Below, piece after piece: positions 51,217 through 61,129 of a stretch of DNA of 64,000 nucleotides. The DNA lies in NCBI GenBank assembly GCA_019694165.1, contig JAIBCL010000007.1, forward strand, positions 186,001 to 250,000, read 5' to 3'. Position 1 is the first letter of the stretch. Every line of letters starts with the position of its first letter. The notes beneath the pieces are model-generated. The model was not told the DNA's origin. It was given only the letters and a program-made list of their open reading frames with translations, and ran no database searches. Both the position numbers and the translations under genes were made by a program. Source of the stretch: Verrucomicrobiaceae bacterium. Lineage in GTDB: Bacteria; Verrucomicrobiota; Verrucomicrobiia; Verrucomicrobiales; Verrucomicrobiaceae.

Positions 51217-51462
51217 TCTTGAAAATATAGTTTTTACGGATGAATCGTCAACTCCCGTCCCTGATTTCATGCGATCCTGGCTGATACGCGGCGATTTCCA
51301 ATGCGGGTAGCTGCTCGCTGGCAGGCCCACTTCCCCTCCCCGTACAAAGCAGTGATCTTCGAACTCCTGCCCACCCGACACACGGACACCGGCTCCCAAT
51401 CGGACATGGCGAAGTCCGCGCCGATGGGTGCGAGATTCGAGCGGCCGGACTTGCCGGTACCT

Positions 51463-52467
51463 CTATTTTCGATCTGCAATGACCGCCGACTGCGCCGTCG
51501 GCGGCAGGGGATGGCAGATGGCGCTACTGAAACCGCTCTCCACCAGCATCTGTTCGTATTCGGCAAAGGTGTACGCGTCCCCCTCCGGAGTAGTGGCAAG
51601 CATTACGAGGGCAAAGCCTGCCGCTGGCGGCGGTGTGACACGGTTTTCGTCAGGCACAAACTCGACGATGACGATGCGTCCACCTGGCCGCAGCGCCGCA
51701 TGCACGCGGCGAAGGAACGCCACACAGCCGGCACGGCTGAAATGATGCAGGAAATTCGGCACAAGCACGATGTCGTAGTCCTCACCGAGACCGACGCTGA
51801 AGGCATCACCGGCGATGGTGCTGAAGCGGGCCGCCAGCCCGGCAGCGCAGGCGTTTTCCTGGGCGACCTTCACCACCGCAGGCCAGTCCAGCGCGACGAG
51901 ATGCGCGCGCGGATTCATCTGCGCGAACGTGATGCCGTAGAAACCATGTCCCGCTGCGATGTCGAGGATGCGTGTGTCGCGGTCCTGCGGCAGATCGACG
52001 AGTGCGGCGGCACCGAACGCACACGGGATCATCATCGGCCCCATCGCCCGGGCGAATTTCTCCCAGACCGGATTCTCGTGTGACACGGTGCCGTGCTTCG
52101 TGGTCGCAGTGCCGCCCTTGCGGACGGCGGCGGCTAGATCACCGAAGCAGTCCGCGACGGCGGGCGCGTGCAGGAACTCGCCCGCTGCGCCGCAATACGC
52201 CGGCGAGTTGCGCACGAGGAAGAAGGCCGAGTCCGGCGTGAGCGCGTAGCGCTCGCCACCCTTTGTCAGAAAGCCGAGGATGACGAGGTAGTCCGCCAGA
52301 ATGCGCACACCCCGCAGCGATGCCTCGCAGCGGCCCGCCAGTTCCGCGGCGGTGGCAGGCGTGTCGCCGATGGCCGAAAAAAGTTCGAGATCAATCGCAG
52401 CCTTGAGAGCCGCACTCTTGTGGAATGCATTGATGGTGTCGAAGAAAAGAGCGGGGGAAGGCTGCAT
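51463..52467 (-). CDS. Class I SAM-dependent methyltransferase (O-methyltransferase type)
   Basis: 334 aa from ATG 52467. The N-terminal 100 residues form a dimerisation winged-helix domain ('FHKSAALKAAIDLELFSAI', 'GVRILADYLVILGFL', 'YALTPDSAFFLVRNSP'). The SAM-binding core follows: 'TRILDIAAGHGFYGITFAQ' (motif I), 'DIVLVPNFLHHFSRAGCVAFLRRVHAALRPGGRIVIVEFV' (late motifs) and 'SGFSSAICHPLP'. Architecture matches small-molecule O-methyltransferases. Substrate unknown. Monocistronic; a start at 52548 is possible but extends beyond the usual length. Confidence 0.88.
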   Translation of the reverse strand: MQPSPALFFDTINAFHKSAALKAAIDLELFSAIGDTPATAAELAGRCEASLRGVRILADYLVILGFLTKGGERYALTPDSAFFLVRNSPAYCGAAGEFLHAPAVADCFGDLAAAVRKGGTATTKHGTVSHENPVWEKFARAMGPMMIPCAFGAAALVDLPQDRDTRILDIAAGHGFYGITFAQMNPRAHLVALDWPAVVKVAQENACAAGLAARFSTIAGDAFSVGLGEDYDIVLVPNFLHHFSRAGCVAFLRRVHAALRPGGRIVIVEFVPDENRVTPPPAAGFALVMLATTPEGDAYTFAEYEQMLVESGFSSAICHPLPPTAQSAVIADRK

Positions 52468-52898
52468 GGCTGTGCTGTGAAGTATGGCGGAATGACGGGT
52501 TCTGGTATCGCATGCCTGACGGCGGTGGCAGCATCCTACCTCACCCACGCGTCAATTGCTCGCCGACCATCGCTTTACGCGGAAACGTTGGCGAGCAAAA
52601 TACGAGCACGATCCATGGCGCGATTGGACCGAGGAACCGCTCGCCGCGTGTTCGGGTCCGAGGCAAACACGGACTGGCCATTTCCCGGAGCAATCCTCGA
52701 AAGGCAGACCAGAGGCCTGGCTGGCTCGAGCACGATACACCACCCGTCGAGTCGCTCTTGCGAGGACTGCCACGAATCACTAGAAAGCAAATTCTTGATG
52801 TGATCGACATCGCGCTTCGGCTTCAAAACCGGGCATTGGAGACATCACATGGCACGAAGATCAGAGCCAATATCAAGAGACGCTCATCCGACTTCCGG
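52468..52898. other. Intergenic region, nothing convincing
   Basis: 431 bp. Several overlapping open frames run through 52512-52860 (for example one with 'WLEHDTPPVESLLRGLPRITRKQILDVIDIAL') but none has a clear start, complete domain or family match, so this may be eroded coding sequence. The promoter of the methyltransferase is probably at the left edge. Confidence 0.45.
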
Positions 52899-53288
52899 TC
52901 AATCCCACCGGCGCACCCTGCCCCGTGTCTTCTTGGTTTCCGCGCGCCGGTGTTTGTGTTGGAGGATTCGTTCCTTCAATCCCTTTGGACGCTTGCGCTT
53001 CTGGCGCCGGGTCTTCTCCAGCGCGCTCTGCGCGGCCAGCGCCCGGGAGGCGCTCTGTTCTTCGATGCGGTCACAGAGTTCCGCGCGCGCCCGCTGCCGG
53101 TTCATGGCCTGCGAGCGTTCCTGCTGGCAGCGCACTTCGATGCCGCCGGGCCGGTACCGCAGCACGACGGTGGAAGAGGTCTTGTTGATCTTCTGCCCGC
53201 CCGCACCCGTGCCGCGGATGAAGCTCTCCTCCAGATCGGCCTCCGTAATGCCGAGGCGGGCCATGCGTTCTGCCAGTTCCGGCGTCAT
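52899..53288 (-). CDS. Release-factor-like peptidyl-tRNA hydrolase (ArfB type)
   Basis: 129 aa from ATG 53288, the natural start of this class ('MTPELAERMARLGITEADLEESFIRGTGAGGQKINKTSS'). The catalytic GGQ is at residues 30-32 and is followed by 'VVLRYRPGGIEVRCQQERSQAMNRQRARAEL', then a basic C-terminal tail ('RRQKRKRPKGLKERILQHKHRRAETKKTRGRVRRWD'). There are no codon-recognition domains, so it rescues stalled ribosomes rather than terminating at stop codons. A start at 53468 would add 60 residues with an acidic Thr-Asp-Glu repeat and is less likely. Confidence 0.88.
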   Translation of the reverse strand: MTPELAERMARLGITEADLEESFIRGTGAGGQKINKTSSTVVLRYRPGGIEVRCQQERSQAMNRQRARAELCDRIEEQSASRALAAQSALEKTRRQKRKRPKGLKERILQHKHRRAETKKTRGRVRRWD

Positions 53289-53456
53289 CTGGGAAGGCTC
53301 GGCATTCAAGGGGCGGAGGTCAAGACTTGTCTCGTCGGTTGTCTCGTCGGTCGTGCAGGCGAGTGTGGGGTCCCGTCCTTGCCGTTGGGAGAGCACGTCC
53401 GCCGTAATCCTCGACGGCGCAAATCTCCGTGCGTCCGCCCCGTTTGACTCCGCATC

Positions 53457-54908
53457 ATGCATCCGCACACACTCCGCACCCTTGCTCTACTGGCCGCCAC
53501 GCTCGCCGCACTCTGCCGTCCACACTACGCCTCCGCCGCAGATGCCACCGCAAAGCCAAATTTCATCTTCATCCTCTGCGACAATCTCGGCTACGGTGAC
53601 ATCGCTTGCTTCAATCCCGCCACGAAGCACCGCACGCCGCGCCTCGACCAGATGGCGGCGGAGGGCAGGAAATTCTCCAGCTTCTACTCGTGCTCCGGCG
53701 TCTGTACGCCGAGCCGCGCCAGTCTGATGACCGGCTGCTACCCTCGCCGCGTGAACATGCATGTGAGCGACACTGGCGGCGCGGTGCTCCAGCCCGTCGC
53801 CGCCAAAGGGCTGCACCCCGCCGAGGACACCATCGCCGATGTCCTCAAGCGCGCTGATTACGCCACCGCCTGCATCGGCAAGTGGCACCTGGGCGACCAA
53901 CCCGAGTTCCTGCCCACACGGCAGGGCTTCGACTCCTTTTTCGGCATTCCCTACAGCGAGGACATGGTGAAAGGAAAATTATCAGGCCGCGAATGGCCCG
54001 AATTGCCGCTCATGCGCGATGAAAAGGTCGTCGAGGCACCGGTCGATGCGCGGCACCTCACGCGCCGGCTCACCGAGGAGGCCGTGAAGTTCATCGAGGC
54101 AAACCGAGAGAGGCAATTCTTCCTTTACTTTCCCGAGGCCGCCCCCGGCAGCCGCGCCGTGTCATATCCCGGCCCCCAATTCGAGGGCAGGTCCGCGAAC
54201 GGCCTCTACGGCGACGCCATCGAAGAACTCGACTGGTCCGCCGGCCAGATTCTCGACACACTCAAGCGCCTCGGCCTCGACGAGAACACCATCGTCGTCT
54301 GGACCAGCGACAACGGCGCCGTCTCACGCAATCCGCCGCAAGGCAGCAACGCCCCATGGCGCGGCATGGGCTACTCCACCACCGAGGGCGGCATGAGAAT
54401 GCCCTGCATCATCCGCTGGCCGCACCTCGTGCCGGCGCGCTCAGTCTGCGACGATGTTTGCACGATGATGGATTTCCTGCCCACCTTCGCCCAGCTCGCC
54501 GGAGCGCCGCTGCCGGACAAACCCATCGACGGCCAGAACATGCGCACGTCGTGGCTCGCCACGCGCACAAGCCCCTCGCCGTATGACGAAACCGGCTTCT
54601 TTTACTACCACCTCCACCAGTTGCAGGCCGTGCGTGCTGGCGACTGGAAACTCTATCTGCCGCTCGATGACAAGATCGCAATGGGTCGCGTGCCAAAGCG
54701 CCAGCCGCAAGCTCTCGCCCTCTTCGATGTGCGCCACGATCTGCACGAAGACCATGAAGCCTCCGCAATGCATCCCGAGATCGTGCGGCGGCTCACCCTC
54801 CTGGCTGGAAAAGCCAGAAGCGAACTCGGTGACGGCGCGCAACGCGGCACGGGCCAGCGCGAAGCAGGCCATGTGGACGCACCGCGGCCACAAACTCCGA
54901 CGCCTTGA
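53457..54908 (+). CDS. Secreted sulfatase (arylsulfatase family)
   Basis: 483 aa with signal peptide (MHPHTLRTLALLAATLAALC, cleaved near ASA-A). Formylglycine motif CTPSR at residues 83-87, metal-binding 'IFILCDNLGYGD' near 37-48 (second Asp of the usual DD pair replaced by Asn, as in many relatives), 'ACIGKWHLGDQPEFLPTRQGFDSFFG' and 'VVWTSDNGAVS'. Length is standard for S1 family sulfatases. It hydrolyses sulfate esters, probably of algal polysaccharides; substrate not predictable. Its gene starts just upstream of, and divergent from, the ArfB-like gene. Confidence 0.95.
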   Translation: MHPHTLRTLALLAATLAALCRPHYASAADATAKPNFIFILCDNLGYGDIACFNPATKHRTPRLDQMAAEGRKFSSFYSCSGVCTPSRASLMTGCYPRRVNMHVSDTGGAVLQPVAAKGLHPAEDTIADVLKRADYATACIGKWHLGDQPEFLPTRQGFDSFFGIPYSEDMVKGKLSGREWPELPLMRDEKVVEAPVDARHLTRRLTEEAVKFIEANRERQFFLYFPEAAPGSRAVSYPGPQFEGRSANGLYGDAIEELDWSAGQILDTLKRLGLDENTIVVWTSDNGAVSRNPPQGSNAPWRGMGYSTTEGGMRMPCIIRWPHLVPARSVCDDVCTMMDFLPTFAQLAGAPLPDKPIDGQNMRTSWLATRTSPSPYDETGFFYYHLHQLQAVRAGDWKLYLPLDDKIAMGRVPKRQPQALALFDVRHDLHEDHEASAMHPEIVRRLTLLAGKARSELGDGAQRGTGQREAGHVDAPRPQTPTP

Positions 54909-55398
54909 TTCCACTCCCCCCCGGCCCGCCGGGCAAACACGACCCGCCAACTGCGCCGCCCTCACATTGGCCTCGTCAGCCGCACATATCATGCCCGGCC
55001 GAAGGACGATGGAACGTCTCACGCAGCGGACCAAGGCGACGAACCCGGGTGTGTCGGAACCGCGGTCAAACATGGAAATCGGCGGTCGATCAAATCGACG
55101 CAACCCAGAAACGATGCACGCGACCTGCTCCTCCGACACGTCCCGCCCGCCACACGAATAGGCAAAGCTGCAATAGAGCGTTCAACCGGAGCAGCGCGCG
55201 GATCGCGCCGTCCCCCACACGAACGCCACGCAGTTCACGATCCCGTTTATGTTCGTGACGAAGTTGCATCGTCCTCCTGCTCGCATTCGTCCTCGAATCA
55301 GAGAAGGATGCGGGCAGGAGGACGAGGACTGTAAGAGCGCGAGCCTTTGATCGCATGAATCCGTGAGCCCTCATCCCTGTTGCGTAACATCACCATCC
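54909..55398. other. Intergenic region with a long hairpin
   Basis: 490 bp without a credible gene. The only structured element seen is the 17-bp stem-loop at 55270-55324. The rest is unremarkable GC-rich sequence. Confidence 0.55.
55270..55324. repeat. 17-bp stem-loop, no T-run
   Basis: CGTCCTCCTGCTCGCAT (55270-55286) is complementary to ATGCGGGCAGGAGGACG (55308-55324) with one G-T pair, enclosing a 21-nt loop. No poly-T follows, so it is not a standard terminator. It may be a dispersed palindromic element, a small RNA structure or a recombination site. Confidence 0.6.
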
Positions 55399-55614
55399 AT
55401 GCCCCTTGGCAAACTCATCCTCATTCTCGGTCTCGTCATCACCGCCATCGGTGCGGCGCTCACCTGGGCACCGTGGCTCCTGAGCTGGTTCGGCAAATTG
55501 CCCGGCGACATCCGCATCGAAAAAGAAGGCTCGGGATTTTATTTCCCCGTCGTTTCGATGATCCTCATCAGCATCGTGCTGTCGATTCTCATGAATTTGC
55601 TCTTCAGGCGGTAG
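55399..55614 (+). CDS. DUF2905 family membrane protein, 71 aa
   Basis: From ATG 55399 the protein has two membrane helices ('LGKLILILGLVITAIGAALTWAPWLL' and 'FPVVSMILISIVLSILMNLLF') joined by 'WFGKLPGDIRIEKEGSGFYFP', the family hallmark. Members are 65-75 aa and conserved widely, with unknown function. It overlaps on the opposite strand the open end of the nucleotidyltransferase fragment. Confidence 0.92.
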   Translation: MPLGKLILILGLVITAIGAALTWAPWLLSWFGKLPGDIRIEKEGSGFYFPVVSMILISIVLSILMNLLFRR

Positions 55615-55669
55615 TGGCTGGTTGTCGAGCGAGAGAGTCATCAGTTGGTCGCTGACAACCGGGATACGG

Positions 55670-55875
55670 ACGGTCAGGTCCTCCACATCGGCAAGCTGTC
55701 GCTCGGAATGCGACTCGCGAGCCCAGTGCAGCTTGGAGAGGATGAGATCCTCTTTGCTCACCACCCAGATCTCGAAGTCCGCCGCCTTCAGCCGGATGCG
55801 CCGGGTGAACTCATGCAGGCGGTAGTCCTCCCGTTTGGTCCCAACTTCCGACTTCAAATCCTTGGTGATCTTCAT
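55670..55875 (-). pseudogene. Fragment of a nucleotidyltransferase (C-terminal part)
   Basis: Reading leftwards from 55875: 'MKITKDLKSEVGTKREDYRLHEFTRRIRLKAADFEIWVVSKEDLILSKLHWARESHSERQLADVEDL'-like segments, of which 'WVVSKEDLILSKLHWA' and 'SERQLADVEDL' are the C-terminal signature of AbiEii/DUF6036-type nucleotidyltransferases. The N-terminal catalytic GG...DxD part is absent upstream, and the frame runs on antisense into the DUF2905 gene. I read it as a remnant of a lost gene. Confidence 0.6.
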
Positions 55876-55999
55876 GCGTAAGCCCTGGTGAGTTGTTGAA
55901 CGGCGCGCGCCAGGCCTTGACCACGCACCGAGGGATGGTGTTAGATGTCGGCCCAGCATCGACCCGGCAGCAACCGCTGCCCTCGAAATACACGCAGTT

Positions 56000-58129
56000 A
56001 TGCATTCTTTGATCCGATCCCTCGTTTTTGCCTCGGCCTGCGTGGCGGCCGCGGTTTCTTGCCCGGCGGCGACGCTGCACACGCTGGCTCCCACGAACGT
56101 GACGGCGACTTCCGCGACGTTCAACGGCACCGCCGCCGCCACGGGTGATTTGGAGTATCCGCAGTGCATCGTCCGCACCGCGAGCGGGAGTTTTTATTCG
56201 GTGTTCGGCGTGACCCCGGCGTCGATCAGCGGCACCGAGAGCGTGACGCTCCTGGGCTCGCACACGAACCTTCAGCCCGACACAACGTATCTCGTGCAAA
56301 TGAAGAGCACGCGCGCGAGCGATGGCGCGGTGAGTTTCGGAGAAGAGATCACCTTCACCACGCCGCGCCTGATGCTGCCGCCCACGGTCGCCGCATTCTC
56401 AGACCTGTTCGGTCTGCGACCCACGAGCGTGACTGCCACAGGCTCGGTCTCGACGGGCACGGACACGACCTCGGTCTTCTGGGACATCGGCCTCACCCCC
56501 AGCTACGGCCAGACCATCGTGGGAGATCCCGCGACGGAGCCGGGCAATCTCAGCACGAGCGTGTCGATCAGTTTCACAGGGCTGCAACCTTCCACGACGT
56601 ATCACTATCGCATCCGCGCAACCAACATTGCCGGCACGGCCACGGGGCCGGATCATGTCTTCACCACCACGGCCGGGCCGCTGGTGAGCACGCTGGCGGC
56701 GACGAACGTGTCCGACCTCACCGTCACGCTCAACGGCTCGGTCACGCCGGACAACCGCCAGGCCATCGTGAGCTTCGACCTCGGCACGACCACCACGTAT
56801 GACTTCTTTCCGCCGTGGTCGAAAGGCTATGCCACGCCCTCGGTCGTTTCCGGTGCCACGGCCGTCGCAGTCTCAAAAAACGTCAGCGGACTCCAGCCCA
56901 GCACGACCTACCACTACCGAGTCCGGGTCGAGATCGGCAGCACTGAAACCTACCTCGGGCCGGACCTCACTTTCACCACAGGCGCGCCATCGACACCGCC
57001 CTCGGCGTCTGGTGCCGGCGCAAATTCGGTCAGCTCCACGGGAGCAACATTGTCCGTGTCGGTGAGCGCCGGCGCGGCTGCTGCGACGGCCGTCTTCGAG
57101 TTCGGCACGGACACCACCTACTCGATGCCGGGTGCACCGGCCGTGTTCAGTTACTTTGACTTCAGTCTCAACCAGCTTGTGACCATGGGCACTCTGCCAC
57201 CCGGAGGCAGCGCATCAGCCTCGGCGAGCTTTGCCGGACTCACGCCGAGCACGACGTATCACTACCGGCTCAAAATCACCTCGAGCCTCGGCACCGCCTT
57301 CAGCGCGGATGCCAGCTTCAGCACAGCCCCGCCGCCGACGGTGACCACGGGATCAGCAGACGCATGGCAGCCGACGGCGTCCCTTGTTCGCGGCTCGCTC
57401 AATCCGCAGGGAGTCAGCCTCACCCGCAGCTTCGAATACGGCACGACCACAACCTACGGCGCGTCCGTTGCAGCACAGCCCGCCGGCTTGATCGTGATCG
57501 GAGGCGGGCCGCAGGTCTTGGCCGCCGTCTTGGTCGGCCTGACTCCGTCCACGACGTATCATTACCGTCTGGTCGCCACGGACTCGTTCGGCGTCACCTT
57601 CTATGGCAGTGATGCCACGTTCGCCACGCCCGCGACGCTGCGCGAAGGCTGGCGCTTGCGGCATTTCAACAGCACCGCCAACACCGGTGCCGCCGCCGAC
57701 GATGCAAACCCCTCGGGCGATGGCATTTCCAACTTGATGAAATATGCACTCGGCATGACGCCGACGATCACTGGCTCGGCACCCCGGCCGGTGATGCAAT
57801 CATTCAATGACGGCGACGCGCTCAGCATCACTTTCATCCACGACGCCAGTCTGACCGACCTCACCTATGAAGTACAGGCTGCCGACGATCTCGCCGGCCC
57901 ATGGACCACGCTCGCCAGCACCTCGGTCGTCCCCCTGCCCGACCCCCTGTCCGGCCCCCTGTCCGGCGGCGCGCTCGCTGGACCGGGGTTGATTTCGGAT
58001 GTGCCGCAGATCGTGTTCACCGTCGGCCCCAGCCTGCCCGCTGGTCCCCGCATCGCGACTGTCCGCGACACGGTGACGACGCTCGCAGCACAGCGGCGCT
58101 TCATGCGTTTGCGCGTGAGCACGCCGTGA
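56000..58129 (+). CDS. Secreted Fn3-type repeat protein, 709 aa
   Basis: Signal peptide 'MHSLIRSLVFASACVAAAVSCPA' is followed by five fibronectin-like beta modules recognisable by their final strand 'TTYHYR' or 'TTYLVQ' (for example near residues 100, 205, 310, 420 and 525). Inter-repeat sequences share 'PSTTYHYR-x-(K/R/V)'. The C-terminal 150 residues ('LREGWRLRHFNSTANTGAAADDANPSGDGISNLMKYALG', 'SDVPQIVFTVGPSLPAGPRIATV') resemble verrucomicrobial extracellular proteins with a dockerin-like 'ANPSGDGISN' calcium-binding loop. Probably a surface or adhesive protein. Confidence 0.88.
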   Translation: MHSLIRSLVFASACVAAAVSCPAATLHTLAPTNVTATSATFNGTAAATGDLEYPQCIVRTASGSFYSVFGVTPASISGTESVTLLGSHTNLQPDTTYLVQMKSTRASDGAVSFGEEITFTTPRLMLPPTVAAFSDLFGLRPTSVTATGSVSTGTDTTSVFWDIGLTPSYGQTIVGDPATEPGNLSTSVSISFTGLQPSTTYHYRIRATNIAGTATGPDHVFTTTAGPLVSTLAATNVSDLTVTLNGSVTPDNRQAIVSFDLGTTTTYDFFPPWSKGYATPSVVSGATAVAVSKNVSGLQPSTTYHYRVRVEIGSTETYLGPDLTFTTGAPSTPPSASGAGANSVSSTGATLSVSVSAGAAAATAVFEFGTDTTYSMPGAPAVFSYFDFSLNQLVTMGTLPPGGSASASASFAGLTPSTTYHYRLKITSSLGTAFSADASFSTAPPPTVTTGSADAWQPTASLVRGSLNPQGVSLTRSFEYGTTTTYGASVAAQPAGLIVIGGGPQVLAAVLVGLTPSTTYHYRLVATDSFGVTFYGSDATFATPATLREGWRLRHFNSTANTGAAADDANPSGDGISNLMKYALGMTPTITGSAPRPVMQSFNDGDALSITFIHDASLTDLTYEVQAADDLAGPWTTLASTSVVPLPDPLSGPLSGGALAGPGLISDVPQIVFTVGPSLPAGPRIATVRDTVTTLAAQRRFMRLRVSTP

Positions 58130-58265
58130 CATTTCTCGATTGGGAAACGGGCCGAACCGGGTGAGAACGGGACCATGAGAATGGAGAAATGTGGCGTCCA
58201 GTCATCACTATTTTTTGCTGACCGCCCCTCGACAGGCCCCGGAACTCAGAAAGCAAATTTCGCAA

Positions 58266-59621
58266 TCACGCCACCACTAAGCTCGCGAACTTCTCCTCCA
58301 TGCGCTCGCGGATCATCGTCTCGATTGACTCGTCTTCGAGGCGGCTGACGGCGTTGGCGAGGAAACCGATCACGATGAGGCGGCGGGCTTCGGTGTCGGG
58401 GATGCCGCGGGCTTTGAGATAGAAAAGTTCTTCGTCGCTCACGGGGCTGCTGGTGCTGCCGTGGCTGCATTTGACCTGGTCGGCATTGATCTCGAGGCCG
58501 GGCATGGAGCTGGCTTCGGCTTCTTCGCTGTTGAGGAGGTTGCGGCAGGTCTGGTAGGCGTCGGTGTAATGCGCGCCTTCGAAGACGTGGATGAGGCCGG
58601 AGAAGATGGAGTGCGCGCGGTCGTAGAGCGCGTTTTTGTAAAGCAGATCGCTGTAGGTGTGCGGCGCGAGATGGCGCTGGAGCGTGCGTTGATCGACGAG
58701 CTGATCGCCGACGGGCATGGAGACGGAGAGCATGTCGCTGCGCGAGTTTTCGCCGACGAGATCGCTGACAGACTCGCTGCGGCTGAATTCGCCGCCGAGC
58801 TGCACCTGGAAGCTCTTCACCTTCGAGTCGCGATGCGTGGAGGTGGAGGACAAATGCAGCGCCTGGCCTTTCTCGCCGAGTTCCTGACAGGAAACGTAAG
58901 TGATCGAACTGCCAGCGCCTGCGATGATGTCGGCAACGGCGCAGGACAACGTGAGCGCGTCATTCGATGAGCGGTAGTGGTCGATGGCCTTCACTTGCGC
59001 GTGTTCAGAAGTGACAACGAGCGTGTGCGGGAAGATGGCCGCGTTGGATTCGGTGACCCAGTGGAAGATTTCGATCGGGTGCTCGACGACCACATTCTTC
59101 GGCACAAAGACAACCGTACCGGCTTTGACATGCGCGAGATGCAGTGAGGCGAATTTGGCGGAGCCGAGGAAAGACTCGCGCTTCATGAAGTGCTGCTTCA
59201 AGAGTTCCTCGTGATCACGCAGCGCTTCGGCAAACGAGACGCAGACGACGCCGGCAGGAAGTTTTGCCGCATCACGGTGAACGAGGCGGTCGTTCACGAA
59301 CACAAGACGAGCGGCCGCGTTGTTGATCGGGTGCGATTGCTCGATGGCCTGTTGTTCGTCAGTAGCGGACGCCGCGCCCGCAGGATGCAATTCGGCGAGC
59401 GAGATGCGCTTGGCATTCGAGTAGCGCCAGGGCTCGCTCTTGATGCTCGGCACGGGAAGCTGCTGAAAATCCTTCCAGGCGGAAGCTGTGCGCTCGCGGA
59501 ACCATGCGGGCAGTGTCTCCCGATCGTCGCGAGATGGCACTGCGATCTGCAGGCCGCTGGGTGTGAGGGTATCTCTCTCGGGAAGAATATCGGGAGGATT
59601 GTCGAGCACAGTGGAGTCCAT
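58266..59621 (-). CDS. sufD: Fe-S cluster assembly protein SufD
   Basis: 451 aa from ATG 59621. SufD is the SufB paralogue that completes the SufBC2D scaffold. The beta-helix core is visible ('FLGSAKFASLHLAHVKAGTVVFVPKNVVVEHPIEIFHWV', 'SFQVQLGGEFSRSESVSDLVGENSRSDM', 'LLYKNALYDRAHSIFSGLIHVFEGAHYTDAYQTCRNLLNSEEAEASSMPGLEINADQVKCSHGSTSSPVS' in pieces), with the conserved histidine in 'VKCSHG' and the C-terminal 'ARGIPDTEARRLIVIGFL'. It lies 59 bp downstream of sufB, the last gene of the suf operon. Confidence 0.95.
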   Translation of the reverse strand: MDSTVLDNPPDILPERDTLTPSGLQIAVPSRDDRETLPAWFRERTASAWKDFQQLPVPSIKSEPWRYSNAKRISLAELHPAGAASATDEQQAIEQSHPINNAAARLVFVNDRLVHRDAAKLPAGVVCVSFAEALRDHEELLKQHFMKRESFLGSAKFASLHLAHVKAGTVVFVPKNVVVEHPIEIFHWVTESNAAIFPHTLVVTSEHAQVKAIDHYRSSNDALTLSCAVADIIAGAGSSITYVSCQELGEKGQALHLSSTSTHRDSKVKSFQVQLGGEFSRSESVSDLVGENSRSDMLSVSMPVGDQLVDQRTLQRHLAPHTYSDLLYKNALYDRAHSIFSGLIHVFEGAHYTDAYQTCRNLLNSEEAEASSMPGLEINADQVKCSHGSTSSPVSDEELFYLKARGIPDTEARRLIVIGFLANAVSRLEDESIETMIRERMEEKFASLVVA

Positions 59622-59680
59622 TTTGAATTCGTAAGTCAGTGAGTTTGCGCGGCGTATGATGCCTTTATGCAACAAGGGGC

Positions 59681-61096
59681 CTAGCCGACGCTGCCCTCCA
59701 TCTCGAGGTCGATGAGGCGCTTCAGCTCGACGGAGTACTCCATCGGGAACTCCTTCGCGAGATCGTTGATGAAGCCGTTCACGGAGAGGCTCATGGCTTC
59801 GGCTTCGGTGAGGCCGCGCTGCATGAGGTAGAAGATCTGATCGGCGCTGACCTGGCTGACGCTGGCTTCGTGCTGCGTGGCGTGCTGATTGCCGCGGACG
59901 CTGATGGCGGGGTAGGTGTCGGTGCGGCTGTTCGGATTGATCAGCAGCGCATCGCACTCGGTGTTGTTCTTGCAGCCCTTGAGGTGCTTCGGGATGTGGA
60001 CAAGCCCGCGATACGTCGCGCGGCCTTCGCCGATGCTGATCGACTTGGAAATGACGTTGCTCGTGGTGTCGTCGGCGGCGTGAACCATCTTCGCGCCAGT
60101 GTCTTGATGCTGGCCGCTGTTGGCGAGGGCGATGCTGATGACCTCGCCGCGCGCGCGTTTGCCTTTCATGACGACGCCGGGGTATTTCATCGTGAGGCGG
60201 CTGCCGATGTTGCAGTCGATCCATTTCACGACGGCGTCTTCGTGCGCGATGCCGCGCTTCGTGACGAGATTGAAGACATTGCTGCTCCAGTTCTGCACGG
60301 TCACGTATTGGATCTTCGCGCCCTTCATGGCGACGAGTTCCACCACGGCGCTGTGCAGCGTGGCGGTCTCAAACTTCGGCGCGGTGCAGCCTTCCATGTA
60401 CATCACTTCCGCGCCTTCGTCCGCGATGATGAGCGTGCGCTCGAACTGACCGAACTGCTCGCTGTTGATGCGGAAGTAGGCCTGCAGCGGATGCTTCACC
60501 TTCACGCCCGGCGGCACGTAGATGAATGATCCGCCGGAGAACACGGCGCTGTTCAGTGCGCTGAATTTGTTGTCGCCGGTCGGGATCACCTTGCCGAACC
60601 ATTTGCGGAAAATTTCCGGATACTTGTGCAGACCTTCGGTGCTGTTCACAAAGATCACACCTTGCTCGGCGACTGCGGCCTTGATGTTGGAATAGGCGGC
60701 CTCGGAGTCGTACTGCGCCTCGACGCCGGCGAGGAATTTTCGTTCCTGCTCAGGGATGCCGAGACGATCGAACGTCTTCTTCACGTCTTCCGGCACATCG
60801 TCCCACGAGCGCTTCGGCTTCTGGCCGTCGCTGAGGTAGTAGCGGAATTCGTCGAACTTGATGTTCTCCAGATCCTTCGTTGCCCAATGCGTTGGCATGG
60901 GCTTGGAGTTGAACACGCCGAGCGCTTTCTTGCGGAACTCGCGAATCCAGTCGGGATCACCTTTGACATCGCAAATATAGTCGATGGTCTTCTCGGTGAT
61001 GCCGTAGCCGGAGTCGTACTTGTTACGCTCAGGGAAAGTGAAGTTGCCCGTCGAGTCCGGGGCGATGGTGGAGAGGTCTGTGTTTTCGATGACCAT
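59681..61096 (-). CDS. sufB: Fe-S cluster assembly protein SufB
   Basis: 471 aa, normal length. SufB is the scaffold on which the Fe-S cluster is built, together with SufC and SufD. Diagnostic segments: '[33 protein letters not shown]', '[24 protein letters not shown]', '[16 protein letters not shown]', '[24 protein letters not shown]' and '[29 protein letters not shown]'. The conserved cysteine in 'EGCTAP' and 'GCKNNTEC' is present. The ATG (61096) is 33 bp after the stop of the PIN-toxin partner, which is inserted between sufC and sufB. Confidence 0.97.
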   Translation of the reverse strand: MVIENTDLSTIAPDSTGNFTFPERNKYDSGYGITEKTIDYICDVKGDPDWIREFRKKALGVFNSKPMPTHWATKDLENIKFDEFRYYLSDGQKPKRSWDDVPEDVKKTFDRLGIPEQERKFLAGVEAQYDSEAAYSNIKAAVAEQGVIFVNSTEGLHKYPEIFRKWFGKVIPTGDNKFSALNSAVFSGGSFIYVPPGVKVKHPLQAYFRINSEQFGQFERTLIIADEGAEVMYMEGCTAPKFETATLHSAVVELVAMKGAKIQYVTVQNWSSNVFNLVTKRGIAHEDAVVKWIDCNIGSRLTMKYPGVVMKGKRARGEVISIALANSGQHQDTGAKMVHAADDTTSNVISKSISIGEGRATYRGLVHIPKHLKGCKNNTECDALLINPNSRTDTYPAISVRGNQHATQHEASVSQVSADQIFYLMQRGLTEAEAMSLSVNGFINDLAKEFPMEYSVELKRLIDLEMEGSVG

Positions 61097-61129
61097 GGTG
61101 GTGAAAAAGTTAGGAATTAGGCGTGGTGG

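Noticed and set aside
52512-52860. Possible gene or DUF433-like remnant in the gap between the methyltransferase and ArfB-like genes
   Set aside because: The best stretch ('EHDTPPVESLLRGLPRITR') is confined to one frame without start or stop evidence and shows no full domain.
58129-58192. Nine-base inverted repeat ACATTTCTC...GAGAAATGT between convergent fn3-type and sufD genes
   Set aside because: The 46-nt loop makes a terminator unlikely, and a T-run at 58209 is not adjacent; kept only as a note.
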